Below are positions 32,656-41,730 of a stretch of DNA of 64,000 nucleotides, piece after piece. The notes under the pieces are model-generated. The model was given only the letters and a program-made list of their open reading frames with translations, searched no databases and had not been told where the DNA came from. The stretch is from Desnuesiella massiliensis. Its GTDB lineage: Bacteria > Bacillota > Clostridia > Clostridiales > Clostridiaceae. Positions within the stretch are counted from its first letter, which is position 1. The number at the start of each line of letters is the position of its first letter. The position numbers and the translations under genes are program-made. The stretch lies in contig NZ_LN879454.1 in assembly GCF_001403615.1 (NCBI RefSeq), forward strand, positions 124,001-188,000, read 5' to 3'.

Positions 32656-32682
32656 AAGTATGCTACAAAAAAGTGCATACTT
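32656..32682. promoter_or_regulatory. probable HxlR operator
   Basis: AAGTATGC and GCATACTT are inverted around TACAAAAAAGT, 24 nt before the hxlR start and upstream of the reductase genes. Confidence 0.65.
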
Positions 32683-32771
32683 TCTTTTTGTTTCAAGCTT
32701 ATTATAATAAAAAATAGAAGAAAAATAAATGCCCAATATTCTTCATAAACTTATAGGGGGATGAAATCATA

Positions 32772-32846
32772 ATGGAAATTTTAAATCCAATTAAGGTTAA
32801 AAACAGCAATTATGGAGGTATATTTAATGAAAGTAATAGCAATTAA
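32772..32846 (+). CDS. short upstream ORF overlapping the reductase
   Basis: A GGGGGATG-type site precedes a 24-codon frame (MEILNPIKVKNSNYGG, then IFNESNSN) that ends inside the following gene. It covers that gene's ribosome binding site, so the two may be coupled. The start resembles the LFxPIKIxN beginning of old-yellow-enzyme proteins and may be a gene remnant. Confidence 0.4.
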   Translation: MEILNPIKVKNSNYGGIFNESNSN

Positions 32847-33480
32847 CGGAAGTCCCAGAAAAAATAAGAATACTGCTATCCTTCTTAATAAAGCACTTGA
32901 AGGGGCAGCTTCACAAGGAGCTGAAACAGAGCTTATCCATCTTTATGACATAAATTATAAAGGTTGCGTGAGCTGTTTTGCTTGCAAAATGAAAAATGGT
33001 AAAAGTTATGGGAAGTGTGCTTTAAAGGATGATTTATCACCTATACTTGAAAAGGCTGCAAATGCTGATGCCATTATTTTTGGGTCTCCAATATATTTTG
33101 GATCAGTCACTGGAGCTATGAGATCTTTTTTAGAAAGGTTTATGTTTCAGTATTTAGGTTATGACACTGATTATTCAAGCCTTTTTGGGAAAAAAGTATC
33201 AACTGGATTCATTTATACTATGAATGTGACTGATGAACGAATGAAAGATTTAGGATATGAACAAGGTTTTAAGTCCTCAGAAATGACTATGAAAAGACTC
33301 TTTGGCTATTCTGAATCATTAATTGCCAACGACACATACCAGTTTGATGATTATTCAAAATATGTTGTTACAGCATTTGATAAAAAGAAAAAAGCAAAAG
33401 TTAGAGAAGAGCAATTTCCAAAAGACTGCAATAATGCTTTTGATATGGGAATAAGATTTGTTAAACAAAGTAGTATATAA
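32827..33480 (+). CDS. flavodoxin-fold NADPH-dependent FMN reductase family protein
   Basis: This 217-residue protein begins with MKVIAINGSPRKNKNTAILL, the FMN phosphate loop of iron-sulfur flavoproteins and FMN reductases. GCVSCFACKMKNGKSYGKC (about 49-67) is the Cys cluster of the Isf-like branch. GSPIYFGSVTGAMRSFLERF (about 87-106) binds the flavin ring. It probably carries electrons to small molecules. The ATG at 32827 follows TATGGAGGT. It forms a unit with the nitroreductase 41 nt downstream. Confidence 0.83.
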   Translation: MKVIAINGSPRKNKNTAILLNKALEGAASQGAETELIHLYDINYKGCVSCFACKMKNGKSYGKCALKDDLSPILEKAANADAIIFGSPIYFGSVTGAMRSFLERFMFQYLGYDTDYSSLFGKKVSTGFIYTMNVTDERMKDLGYEQGFKSSEMTMKRLFGYSESLIANDTYQFDDYSKYVVTAFDKKKKAKVREEQFPKDCNNAFDMGIRFVKQSSI

Positions 33481-33521
33481 ATCTACTATATTTTATTATA
33501 ACATGAAAGGATGGTATTTTT

Positions 33522-34040
33522 ATGAATTTTATAGAGTTAGCAAAAGAAAGGTATTCTTTAAGAAGTTTTGATAATAGAAAGGTTGAACAAGAAAAACTAG
33601 ATTTAATTTTAAAAGCTGGACAATTAGCGCCTACCGCTGTAAATTATCAGCCTCAAAGAATTTTAGTAATTGAAAGTGAGGAGGCGCTTAAAAAACTAAA
33701 AGAGTGCACGGTTTATCATTTTAATGCACCTATGGCTTTGCTTGTGTGCGCTGACAAAGATGAAGCCTGGAAGCGTAGTTATGATGGAAAAGTTCATACT
33801 GATATAGATGGTAGTATCGTTGCCACACATATGATGCTGCAAGTTGCTGAGCTTGGATTAGGTACAACATGGGTTGGACATTTTGACCCAATTGCTATTC
33901 GTAATGCTTTTAATATACCTTCAAATCTTGAACCAGTATGCATTTTTCCAATAGGATATCCAAGTGAGGATTCTAAACCTCATCCTAATCATATGAAGAG
34001 GAAGGATATTTTACAAACTGTTTTCTATAATCATTTTTAA
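33522..34040 (+). CDS. nitroreductase family protein
   Basis: This 172-residue nitroreductase carries RYSLRSFDNRKVE (FMN phosphate), LAPTAVNYQPQRILV and LGLGTTWVGHFDPIAIRNAFNIP. It matches the short NfnB-like group often annotated as nitroreductase A. It follows the flavodoxin-fold reductase, and both probably answer to the divergent HxlR regulator. AAAGGATGG precedes the ATG, and a terminator follows 11 nt after the stop. Confidence 0.85.
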   Translation: MNFIELAKERYSLRSFDNRKVEQEKLDLILKAGQLAPTAVNYQPQRILVIESEEALKKLKECTVYHFNAPMALLVCADKDEAWKRSYDGKVHTDIDGSIVATHMMLQVAELGLGTTWVGHFDPIAIRNAFNIPSNLEPVCIFPIGYPSEDSKPHPNHMKRKDILQTVFYNHF

Positions 34041-34050
34041 TATAGTAAGT

Positions 34051-34084
34051 AAAACCAGTGCCATTAAAGTACTGGTTTTATTTA
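34051..34084 (+). terminator. terminator of the nitroreductase unit
   Basis: AAAACCAGT and ACTGGTTTT pair around GCCATTAAAGT and are followed by ATTTATA. Confidence 0.8.
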
Positions 34085-34130
34085 TAATGTATAATTTTTG
34101 CTGTGCTCAGATGTCATATGTATGAATCAA

Positions 34131-34718
34131 CTAATTATTATAGGCTTTCATTTGATCATTAACATAGGCTTCGCAAGAACGCATTGCTAGAATTGTTTCT
34201 TCAAGCAATTTGTCTAATTCCCAGCCAAGCATCTCTGCACCTTGCTTAATTACATCACGTGAACAGCCAGCCGCAAATTTCTTATCCTTAAATTTTTTCT
34301 TAAGACTTGAAAGTTCCATATCCATAACACTGTTAGACGGTCGCATTCTTGCAGCTGCACCAATTAATCCTGTAAGTTCATCCACTGCAAATAATACTTT
34401 TTCCATCTCGTGCTCTGGCTTAGGCTGAGGTTCTGAACAAAGTCCGTATCCATGACTAGCTGCCGCTCTTATTAACCTTTCATCAACATCATGTTCTCTC
34501 ATAATCTCTTGAGTTTTGCTGCAATGCTGTTCTGGATACATTTCAAAATCTAAATCATGTAGCAAACCAACCATGGCCCAAAAGTCTGCATCATCTCCAT
34601 AGCCCAATTTTTCTGCAAAATAGCGCATAGTAGCTTCAACGGTTAAAGCATGCTGAATGTGAAATGTCTCTTTATTGTATTTATTAAGCAAATTCCATGC
34701 TTTTTCTCTTGTTATCAT
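34131..34718 (-). CDS. HD domain protein
   Basis: This 195-residue protein has HD metal-binding residues: FHIQHALTVEATMRYFAEKLG (H), MVGLLHDLDFEMYPEQHC (HD) and LIRAAASHGYG (H). It resembles putative HDIG-type hydrolases of nucleotides or other phosphates. It has no partner domain. CTAAGGAGGATACTATT precedes the ATG. It diverges from an XRE-cupin regulator, which may control it. Confidence 0.78.
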   Translation of the reverse strand: MITREKAWNLLNKYNKETFHIQHALTVEATMRYFAEKLGYGDDADFWAMVGLLHDLDFEMYPEQHCSKTQEIMREHDVDERLIRAAASHGYGLCSEPQPKPEHEMEKVLFAVDELTGLIGAAARMRPSNSVMDMELSSLKKKFKDKKFAAGCSRDVIKQGAEMLGWELDKLLEETILAMRSCEAYVNDQMKAYNN

Positions 34719-34879
34719 AATAGTATCCTCCTTAGTCCGATTAAATATTTTTCATTCTTATTGTATACTTTAAGTGGTTACGATATAATAATTTACGAAC
34801 GTTAAGTATACTTAATGTTTATTCTATTTTACTTTTGTTAATTATAATTGTCAATATGATTATAGGAGGTTTTATCCTA

Positions 34880-35431
34880 ATGAATATAAATTCTATTATT
34901 GCAGAAAACCTAAAAGCACTTCGTATTGAAAGAAATTTAAGCTTAGGTCAGCTTGCGGAGTTATCTGATATTAGCAAGGTCATGTTATCTCAGATTGAAA
35001 AAGGGGATACTAATCCAACAATAAACACTTTATGGAAAATAGCTAAGGGATTAAAAGTTCCTTATACTTCATTACTTGAACAAAAGGAACATGATACTTG
35101 TATTATAAAGAAAAGTGATATTGAAGCTCAGACTTCTGAAGAAGGTCATTATCGTGTATATTGCTACTACAATAACACACCATATCGCAATTTTGAATTT
35201 TTTCAAATTGAACTTGATGAAGGCTGCTCATATAAATCTGTGGGTCATTCTAGAAGGTCAGAGGAATATATTATGTTGCTGGAAGGGGAATTAACATTAG
35301 AAGTAAATAATGAAACTTATAAATTAAATCCTAATGATTCTATAAGTTTTCAAGCATCTAATCAGCATATATATATCAATAGTGGAAAGGGAACTTTAAA
35401 AGCTACAATAACAAATTTTTATCCTGCTTAA
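34880..35431 (+). CDS. XRE-cupin transcriptional regulator
   Basis: This 183-residue protein has an XRE helix-turn-helix (ALRIERNLSLGQLAELSDISKVMLSQIEKGDTNPTINTLWKIA in its first 60 residues) and a C-terminal cupin barrel (GHSRRSEEYIMLLEGELTLEV, then LNPNDSISFQASNQH). This pairing usually senses a small ligand, often an amino acid or sugar. The ATG at 34880 follows TAGGAGG; the open frame extends 15 codons upstream without a site. Confidence 0.87.
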   Translation: MNINSIIAENLKALRIERNLSLGQLAELSDISKVMLSQIEKGDTNPTINTLWKIAKGLKVPYTSLLEQKEHDTCIIKKSDIEAQTSEEGHYRVYCYYNNTPYRNFEFFQIELDEGCSYKSVGHSRRSEEYIMLLEGELTLEVNNETYKLNPNDSISFQASNQHIYINSGKGTLKATITNFYPA

Positions 35432-35464
35432 TAAGCTAGAAGGGGTAATTTTAGAAATAATATA

Positions 35465-35512
35465 TAAATATAGGCTTACACTCTTTGAGGTAAGCCAGCT
35501 TATATTTTTATA
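35465..35512 (+). terminator. terminator of the XRE-cupin gene
   Basis: GGCTTAC and GTAAGCC pair around ACTCTTTGAG, extended by AT-rich arms, and TTATATTTTTA follows. Confidence 0.7.
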
Positions 35513-35530
35513 ATTTATTATGATTTTTGT

Positions 35531-36229
35531 CTAATTGTGAATTAAGGTATTATGATTACAACAAAGACCGCAACTACAACTTGTATCACCAAATTTCAAG
35601 TCGTAAACTTCTGAAAGCTCTACATTAACTTTAATAACCTTTTCTGCAAAATCTGATTGTTCCTTTGGTACTTCTAAAAGATTATCTGCCTTAGCTTGTG
35701 TATTTATAATTGCACCAATTGGAACATATCTATTTGCAGCTATCCTAATTCCTCCTGTTACAATTGCTCCAGTATCAATATAGCAATCGTCCTCTACTAT
35801 AGCGTTAAATACAATTGAATTAAATCCGACGAATGTATTGTTTCCTACAATAGCTGGTCCATGAATTAATGCTCCATGCGCTATACTTACTTTATTCCCA
35901 ATATATATTGAATACCCTATACCATTTACAGAGTATTTAGCATCTTTTAGCCCATGAAATATCACTCCATCTTGTATATTAGAGTTATAACCTATATAAA
36001 ATGGTGTTCCCTCATCTGCTCTTAGCACTACATTAGCACCTACAAATACATTACTTTTTATTAGTACATCACCTATTACACTTGAAAAAGGTCCTATAAA
36101 TGCACTTTCACTTATTTTAGGATATACACTTATAGGATTAAATGAAGTAACTGGATTTTCTCCAATAAAGTAAGTATATAAATTGGCTGGACCTATTGGC
36201 TTATAATCTTTTTTTATACTATTATACAT
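35531..36229 (-). CDS. gamma-class carbonic anhydrase-like protein
   Basis: This 232-residue protein is a left-handed beta-helix with the layout of Methanosarcina Cam: VLRADEGTPFYIGYNSNIQDGVIFHGL, SIAHGALIHGP and ANRYVPIGAIINTQAKAD. The three zinc histidines (FHGL, IAHG, IHGP) and the Glu after RAD are present. The Cam proton-shuttle glutamate following HAL is Lys here and its acidic loop is short, so activity may be low. The C-terminus has an extra Cys-rich tail (TSCSCGLCCNH) that could bind metal. No signal peptide is seen. AAGGAG precedes the ATG. Confidence 0.8.
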   Translation of the reverse strand: MYNSIKKDYKPIGPANLYTYFIGENPVTSFNPISVYPKISESAFIGPFSSVIGDVLIKSNVFVGANVVLRADEGTPFYIGYNSNIQDGVIFHGLKDAKYSVNGIGYSIYIGNKVSIAHGALIHGPAIVGNNTFVGFNSIVFNAIVEDDCYIDTGAIVTGGIRIAANRYVPIGAIINTQAKADNLLEVPKEQSDFAEKVIKVNVELSEVYDLKFGDTSCSCGLCCNHNTLIHN

Positions 36230-36296
36230 TATAATTTTCTCCTTAAATTAATATTACATTATATTAAACTTAATATTAATTTGTTAATCATTCTAT

Positions 36297-38270
36297 TTAT
36301 AATGCAATCTGTTTTTTATATCTATTTGAGGTTATTAAATAAAATATGATTTGAATAACAGAATATACTCCAAAAACAAACAAACTATTTTTCCACATAT
36401 ACTCCCCATCATTTACCACATTATAAACAGCAGATAAATAGTGCCCTATACATATTAAAGCTATAATTGGAGGCACAAGGAACACTGAGCCTAATTCTTT
36501 AATAATCAAAGCGTTAATTTCCTTTCTGTATAAACCTATTTTCATTAATTGCTTATTTCTTTCTCTATCCTCTTCAATAGACGTTATTGTTTTAAAGTAT
36601 AAAGCTGCTGCACTTCCTACTAAAAACATCATTCCCATAAAACTACAGATAAATAGCATAAAACCATTTGATTCTATACCATTGTCTAATATTAATTCCT
36701 TAATACTTAAGGAATTAAGGGCCTTTTTTCCAAAAGTAGCTTCTAATTTTTTATAGAGCTCATCATACTTTTTCCCTTTTTTTAAATTGATAAGTACATC
36801 ATAAGTAATGGCTTCATCCCCCAGCTTTTGCTTCATAATTTTGTAATCCTCATTATTAACAACCACAACGTCGCCTCTGAAATAATCCTCATTGAAAGAG
36901 GAATTTACTATAGCAGCTACTTTCTCCTCTTTTTTCTCTTTAGGTACATATCTGTACTCATCAGTATTACGCTGAGTTTTATATTCAGCTAGAGACATAG
37001 CCTCATCATTCATTACCTTTTTAGATAAATCCAGCATAAAGCCTCCATCATAAAAGCTGCCTGTCTTTTCGGCATGACAATAAAGAATTTCTCCTTTTTT
37101 TAAATTTAACTCATTATTCTCCAAAGCTTTATAGCTGTCTTCGCTTATAACCAGCATATTAGGTCTACGCCATAAGCAAGCGCCATCATTTACTCTAATA
37201 TTAGGAATATTTAGTCCTTCTACTTCACTGTAGCTTTTTACCTCTCCTAAATTCTTGGCAACAAAATCTTTAATGCTTGTATCTTTAATGCCGCTTTTAT
37301 CAACTATAAAACTCATATCATACGGATACTGTATATTTATTTGCTTCTCGGTTGATTTATACATGCTGTAAGCAAAAGAAATAAATATCATTCCTCCAGA
37401 AACCATTAAGGTAACCACATATAAGACTATTCTATAAGATATAAACCTATGTGAAAGAGAATTAATAAATAAAATATTATTATTGTAGGCTTTCTTAAAT
37501 TTTTTTATAACCTTTACTACTACTGTCATTGAAAAGCCTATCAATAAGTAACTCGATACTATTATACCCACTACAGGAAGTACAGAGAATATATTCCCAT
37601 TGCTATTTATTTTCCTGTCAGCCATCATCTTAAAAAGGACAAAAGAACCTATAAAAATTGTTATCCCTATTGCACCTAGAACAGTGCTTGTACTTCCTAT
37701 ATCTTTCTTTGACTTTGACTTTAATATATTTACAACTGAATATCTGTTTAAAAATATCATCTGGTACATTGTAGTAAATAAAAATATTACAAATGAGATT
37801 AATAATACTGCTCCATAAACCTTAAGGCTTAAAGGGATTGCTATATTGTCAATCTTCAGTATTTTTCCTATAGCCATATGGAAGAGTTCTGAAAATATAC
37901 TTCCTGCGAGAGATGCAAATAGAAATGATGCTAAAGAAATTATAATATTTTCATAGCAAAGTATTCTTATTATTTCCTTTGAAGTTAATCCTATTGTAAA
38001 ATATACTCCAAATTCTCTCCCTCTGTATTTTGTAAATGAAACTGTGGTAAAGATTATAAATGCTGCTGAAAAAGCTATCATAAAAATCACTATAGCGATT
38101 AAATATTCCTTTAAGCCTAGGAATTTTTTGTTCTCCATAAACTTAGGACTAAAAACTAAAGTAAAAAACATAAACAATATGCACTGAATTATACTATTAC
38201 CAAGAAGATATGCCATATAATTTTTAATATTATGCTTAATATTTTTTATAATCATTGAAGAAAAATCCAC
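36297..38270 (-). CDS. Bce-type ABC transporter permease
   Basis: This 657-residue FtsX-family permease has ten predicted spans: one at the start, groups near 50-310, and three at the C-terminus. A large external domain of about 200 residues lies between spans 7 and 8 (about 310-530), which is the hallmark of BceB-like peptide-antibiotic transporters. In that family the permease both releases antimicrobial peptides from their lipid target and signals to a partner kinase. It overlaps the ATPase stop by one base and is the last gene of the module. Confidence 0.87.
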   Translation of the reverse strand: MDFSSMIIKNIKHNIKNYMAYLLGNSIIQCILFMFFTLVFSPKFMENKKFLGLKEYLIAIVIFMIAFSAAFIIFTTVSFTKYRGREFGVYFTIGLTSKEIIRILCYENIIISLASFLFASLAGSIFSELFHMAIGKILKIDNIAIPLSLKVYGAVLLISFVIFLFTTMYQMIFLNRYSVVNILKSKSKKDIGSTSTVLGAIGITIFIGSFVLFKMMADRKINSNGNIFSVLPVVGIIVSSYLLIGFSMTVVVKVIKKFKKAYNNNILFINSLSHRFISYRIVLYVVTLMVSGGMIFISFAYSMYKSTEKQINIQYPYDMSFIVDKSGIKDTSIKDFVAKNLGEVKSYSEVEGLNIPNIRVNDGACLWRRPNMLVISEDSYKALENNELNLKKGEILYCHAEKTGSFYDGGFMLDLSKKVMNDEAMSLAEYKTQRNTDEYRYVPKEKKEEKVAAIVNSSFNEDYFRGDVVVVNNEDYKIMKQKLGDEAITYDVLINLKKGKKYDELYKKLEATFGKKALNSLSIKELILDNGIESNGFMLFICSFMGMMFLVGSAAALYFKTITSIEEDRERNKQLMKIGLYRKEINALIIKELGSVFLVPPIIALICIGHYLSAVYNVVNDGEYMWKNSLFVFGVYSVIQIIFYLITSNRYKKQIAL

Positions 38271-39025
38271 TATTCCTGCCCCCCTATAACCAATTGTGCT
38301 TCTATTACCTTATCAAAAAACTCTTTTCTGTTTCCATTAGAGTTTATCTCAAGCTTAATAGCTCCATCCTTTATAAATATAATTCTCCTACAAAAGGATG
38401 CTGCAAAAGGATCATGCGTTACCATGACAATAGTAGCCTTTTTTTCTTCGTTTATTTTTTTAAAGTTTTCCATTATATTCATGGATGATTTCGAATCTAA
38501 ATTTCCTGTAGGTTCATCTCCTAATATTATTTTTGGTTCCTTTATTAATGCTCTGGCTTCTGCTGTTCTTTGCTTCTGGCCTCCTGAAATATTATAGGGA
38601 TAACTATTTTCAACATCTTTTAATCCAAAATATTCTATCAATTCATTAACCTTGTCTTCAATAACCTTTGGCTTTATCTTGTCTAAGGTTAATGGGAATC
38701 CTATATTTTCTTTGACAGTCAGACTGTCTAAAAGATTAAACTCCTGAAATATAAAGCCAATATTGTTTCTTCTGAAAATAGCCATATCATCTTTTTTCAT
38801 GGTTAGAATATTTTTTCCGTCAATAAAAACTTCACCTGCAGTGGCCTTATCAATTCCGGCTAAAATATTTAGCAAGGTTGTTTTACCGCTTCCGCTGGGT
38901 CCCATAACTCCTAAAAATTCTCCATCCTCTACCTTGAAGGACACATCATTAAGTGCTTTTACGGCTTGTGCACCTTTAAATGCATCATAAACTTTTATTA
39001 GTTTTCTACATTCTAAAGCCTTCAT
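38270..39025 (-). CDS. Bce-type ABC transporter ATPase
   Basis: This 251-residue ATPase has GPSGSGKTTLLNIL (Walker A, about 42-55), a Q-loop (FIFQEFNLLDS), the signature ISGGQKQR, and Walker B (IILGDEPTGNLDSK). It is of the MacB/LolD/BceA branch. The gene overlaps the end of the upstream subtilase by 20 nt and the permease by 1 nt, so the three are translated together. AGGAGGTATATTCAT precedes the ATG. Confidence 0.92.
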   Translation of the reverse strand: MKALECRKLIKVYDAFKGAQAVKALNDVSFKVEDGEFLGVMGPSGSGKTTLLNILAGIDKATAGEVFIDGKNILTMKKDDMAIFRRNNIGFIFQEFNLLDSLTVKENIGFPLTLDKIKPKVIEDKVNELIEYFGLKDVENSYPYNISGGQKQRTAEARALIKEPKIILGDEPTGNLDSKSSMNIMENFKKINEEKKATIVMVTHDPFAASFCRRIIFIKDGAIKLEINSNGNRKEFFDKVIEAQLVIGGQE

Positions 39026-40328
39026 ATGAATATACCTCCTTAGATGATATTTTTTCTATAAGCTTTTCTGGATTTACTATTTTGCCTAAATTATATTTTT
39101 TACCTTCTTTCTCTATTTGCACTACATCTCCTGCATCTAATACTGCTTTTAAAAACTCATCTGGAGTTATATCAGGATTTACCTGGCAGCATAAAGTATA
39201 TAAAGCTGCTATATAAGGAACAGTCCAACTAAGTCCACCTTCTCTATAAAATACATAATCTGATTTTCCTGTAGGTGATGCGGTACACCTGCTGTCCATT
39301 GGTACCATAAAGTTCTTTCCTACATCAAATCTTTCATTATGAAATTTTTCGTCATTTTTAAAAAATTCATCTTTCCAAAATTCTCCCGGTTCATAACTTT
39401 TAAAATCCTCTGGGTTTTTCATACTTTCTCTTCCAAGTCCCCAAAAATTGACTCCATAATATCTATTAAAGCTTGTAGAAACCACTAACATCCCTTCATT
39501 TTTAGCCCTTTTTACTGCTGAATCTATCTCATTAAATCCTTTTTCCCCTTTATTCCATCCTATAGACATAGAAATGACCCTTATCTTTTTTTCTTTAGGT
39601 AGAGTCTTATTTATCTCTATAATCCTATCTATAGATTTTGCTAAATACTTATAATCAGAGGTAAGACCAGTTACCATACTACTTAAAGTGAATTTTCCAT
39701 GAGTTTCTGCAATGTAGTATAAATCTGCCTCTGGCGCAACACCTACAGTCTTTCCTACTGCAATAGAGCTAACAGCCGCCCCATGCATAGATGCACCGCC
39801 CTCTTCATTGTTATGAATCTCTTCATAAAATTTTAATCTATCTTTATATTCTTCGTGCTCGGTTAAAAGAGTTTGATCAATAATAGCCATGCTCACTCCT
39901 TTTCCTGTAATACCCTTTTCATGAAGTTTTCTCAAATTCAATCCCGGGTTTTTTCCATATTCCATAATAGCTTGCCTATCAAATTCTTTTGGAATATCAG
40001 AAGACCATTTTGTTTTACTATCAAAATGTGCATACATTAAATCCTTTAAATTATTTTTAACATTAAGTTCTGATAGATCATAGCTTCTTAAATCGACCTG
40101 CCACTGTTTTTTTGAGTTTTCATCATATTTAGGGAGCTCTTTAAGCTTTCCTCTTTTATAATCCACAACATTAGGTACCCTAGCTATTCCACTATTTCCA
40201 TTCACCTTAGAATCTACATATTCGCCTAGTGGAAAATTAAAAGCAAATATTAAAAATACTCCTAAAATAGCAACAAGTATAAAAAATATTTTCTTTTTAA
40301 GACTAAATTTTTTGATGTTATTTACCAT
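39006..40328 (-). CDS. S8 family serine peptidase (subtilase), membrane-anchored
   Basis: This roughly 440-residue subtilase starts with one transmembrane helix (about 14-33, IFFILVAILGVFLIFAF) and a pro-like region of about 100 residues (WQVDLRSYDLSELNVKN). The catalytic triad is complete: Asp in MAIIDQTLLTEHEEY, His in ASMHGAAVSSIAVG, Ser in GGLSWTVPYIAALY. It lies in the Bce module and overlaps the ATPase gene. A role in cleaving an antimicrobial peptide at the cell surface fits the context but is inferred. The ATG at 40328 follows GGAGGAAGAGTG. It is a paralogue of the next gene. Confidence 0.87.
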   Translation of the reverse strand: MVNNIKKFSLKKKIFFILVAILGVFLIFAFNFPLGEYVDSKVNGNSGIARVPNVVDYKRGKLKELPKYDENSKKQWQVDLRSYDLSELNVKNNLKDLMYAHFDSKTKWSSDIPKEFDRQAIMEYGKNPGLNLRKLHEKGITGKGVSMAIIDQTLLTEHEEYKDRLKFYEEIHNNEEGGASMHGAAVSSIAVGKTVGVAPEADLYYIAETHGKFTLSSMVTGLTSDYKYLAKSIDRIIEINKTLPKEKKIRVISMSIGWNKGEKGFNEIDSAVKRAKNEGMLVVSTSFNRYYGVNFWGLGRESMKNPEDFKSYEPGEFWKDEFFKNDEKFHNERFDVGKNFMVPMDSRCTASPTGKSDYVFYREGGLSWTVPYIAALYTLCCQVNPDITPDEFLKAVLDAGDVVQIEKEGKKYNLGKIVNPEKLIEKISSKEVYSYEGFRM

Positions 40329-40409
40329 CACTCTTCCTCCTTATTGCAGTTCTTGTATCTAAGATTGCGCTTGTAATCAACATTCATCAAGGAAATTGCT
40401 AACGATTTC

Positions 40410-41630
40410 TCATTTTTTCTCCTTTTTCAATTCATCAATAAGTCGGTTAGGATTAATAACATTCTCAAGTTTATATTCTTTTCCTTCATGATTTATTTTA
40501 ATAGCATCTCCAGTGCTTAATGCCTTATTCCAGAATTCTTCTGGAGTAATATTTGGTTTTACTTCACAAGATAGAGCATAAAGTCCTGCGATGTATGGAA
40601 TAGACCAGCTCCATCCGCCATCTTTGCTAAAAGTATAATCATTTGCACCTGTTGGACTTGCGATAGCTCTAGAATCCATAGGAACATAAAGATTTTTTAT
40701 ATCTTGAGTATGATCCTTCTTTTTAAAGAAATAATCTGCCCAAAAGGTACCTGCTTCATAGGATGATGCTAGTTCAGGATCGCTGTATGGCTGCCTTCCA
40801 AGGCCATTAAAATTAAATCCATAGGTTTCATCAACAGAAGACGAAATAACAAATATTCCTTCCTCTTTGGCTCTATTTACTGCAGCAACGATCTCATCAT
40901 AACCTTTCTCTTGGTTAGACCAGCCCATAGAAATTGAAATTACTCTTATCTTTTTATCACTAGGAAGCTGTTTGTTTATATAAAGAATCCTATCTATTGA
41001 TTGCGCTAAATATTTAAAATCTACGATATATTCACCATTTATACAATCCATAGCATCTGCTGCTATATAATATAAATCTGCACTTGGAGCAACACCAATG
41101 CTTTTTCCTACAGCAATAGATGCAACAGCTGGACCATGCATTTCTACTTTGTTATCTAGACAGTGCATTTCATCATAATATTTTAAATTATCCTTATATT
41201 CTGCATGATCAACAAGAAGTACTGAGTCAATGATTGCAATACCTATACCTTTTCCTGTTATACCATCCTTATGCAATTGCCTGATTCCAAGTCCAGGGTT
41301 TTTACCAAGTTCCATTATTTTATCTGGATTATAGTTTTCAGGAAGCTCGAGGGGCCATTTAGTGTTACTATCAAAATCAGCGTGGATTAAGTCCTCATAT
41401 CTATCTTTAAGTTTAAGCTCTGTCAAATCATAACTACGCAAATCAACCTGCCATGGTGTTTTAGGTCTTTGAGGATCATATTTTGGAAGGTCAAGTAGCT
41501 TGCCTCTATCAGATCCCATTTCTGAGGGGTGACTAGATATGTAAGGAAAAGTTATATGAGTACCAGTCTTAATGTAACTTGGGTTTAATAATAAAAATAC
41601 AATTAAAGAAAAGCTAATAATTTTATTCAT
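40410..41630 (-). CDS. S8 family serine peptidase (subtilase), exported
   Basis: This 406-residue paralogue shares long segments with its neighbour, such as WQVDLRSYDLTELKLKD and NPGLGIRQLHKDGITGKG. The N-terminus has a shorter signal or anchor helix (ISFSLIVFLLLNPSYI). The triad is intact: Asp in IAIIDSVLLVDHAEY, His in EMHGPAVASIAVG, Ser in GGWSWSIPYIAGLY. It lies 78 nt upstream of the other subtilase. The pair most likely arose by tandem duplication and then diverged. AGGAGG precedes the ATG. Confidence 0.87.
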   Translation of the reverse strand: MNKIISFSLIVFLLLNPSYIKTGTHITFPYISSHPSEMGSDRGKLLDLPKYDPQRPKTPWQVDLRSYDLTELKLKDRYEDLIHADFDSNTKWPLELPENYNPDKIMELGKNPGLGIRQLHKDGITGKGIGIAIIDSVLLVDHAEYKDNLKYYDEMHCLDNKVEMHGPAVASIAVGKSIGVAPSADLYYIAADAMDCINGEYIVDFKYLAQSIDRILYINKQLPSDKKIRVISISMGWSNQEKGYDEIVAAVNRAKEEGIFVISSSVDETYGFNFNGLGRQPYSDPELASSYEAGTFWADYFFKKKDHTQDIKNLYVPMDSRAIASPTGANDYTFSKDGGWSWSIPYIAGLYALSCEVKPNITPEEFWNKALSTGDAIKINHEGKEYKLENVINPNRLIDELKKEKK

Positions 41631-41730
41631 TTTATACCTCCTATGTTTTTTAAAACTATATCTAAAGTATATTAGCTATTTCTATATTCTCAAATCGATT
41701 TTCCTTACCTAACCTTGCATCAATGTAAGG

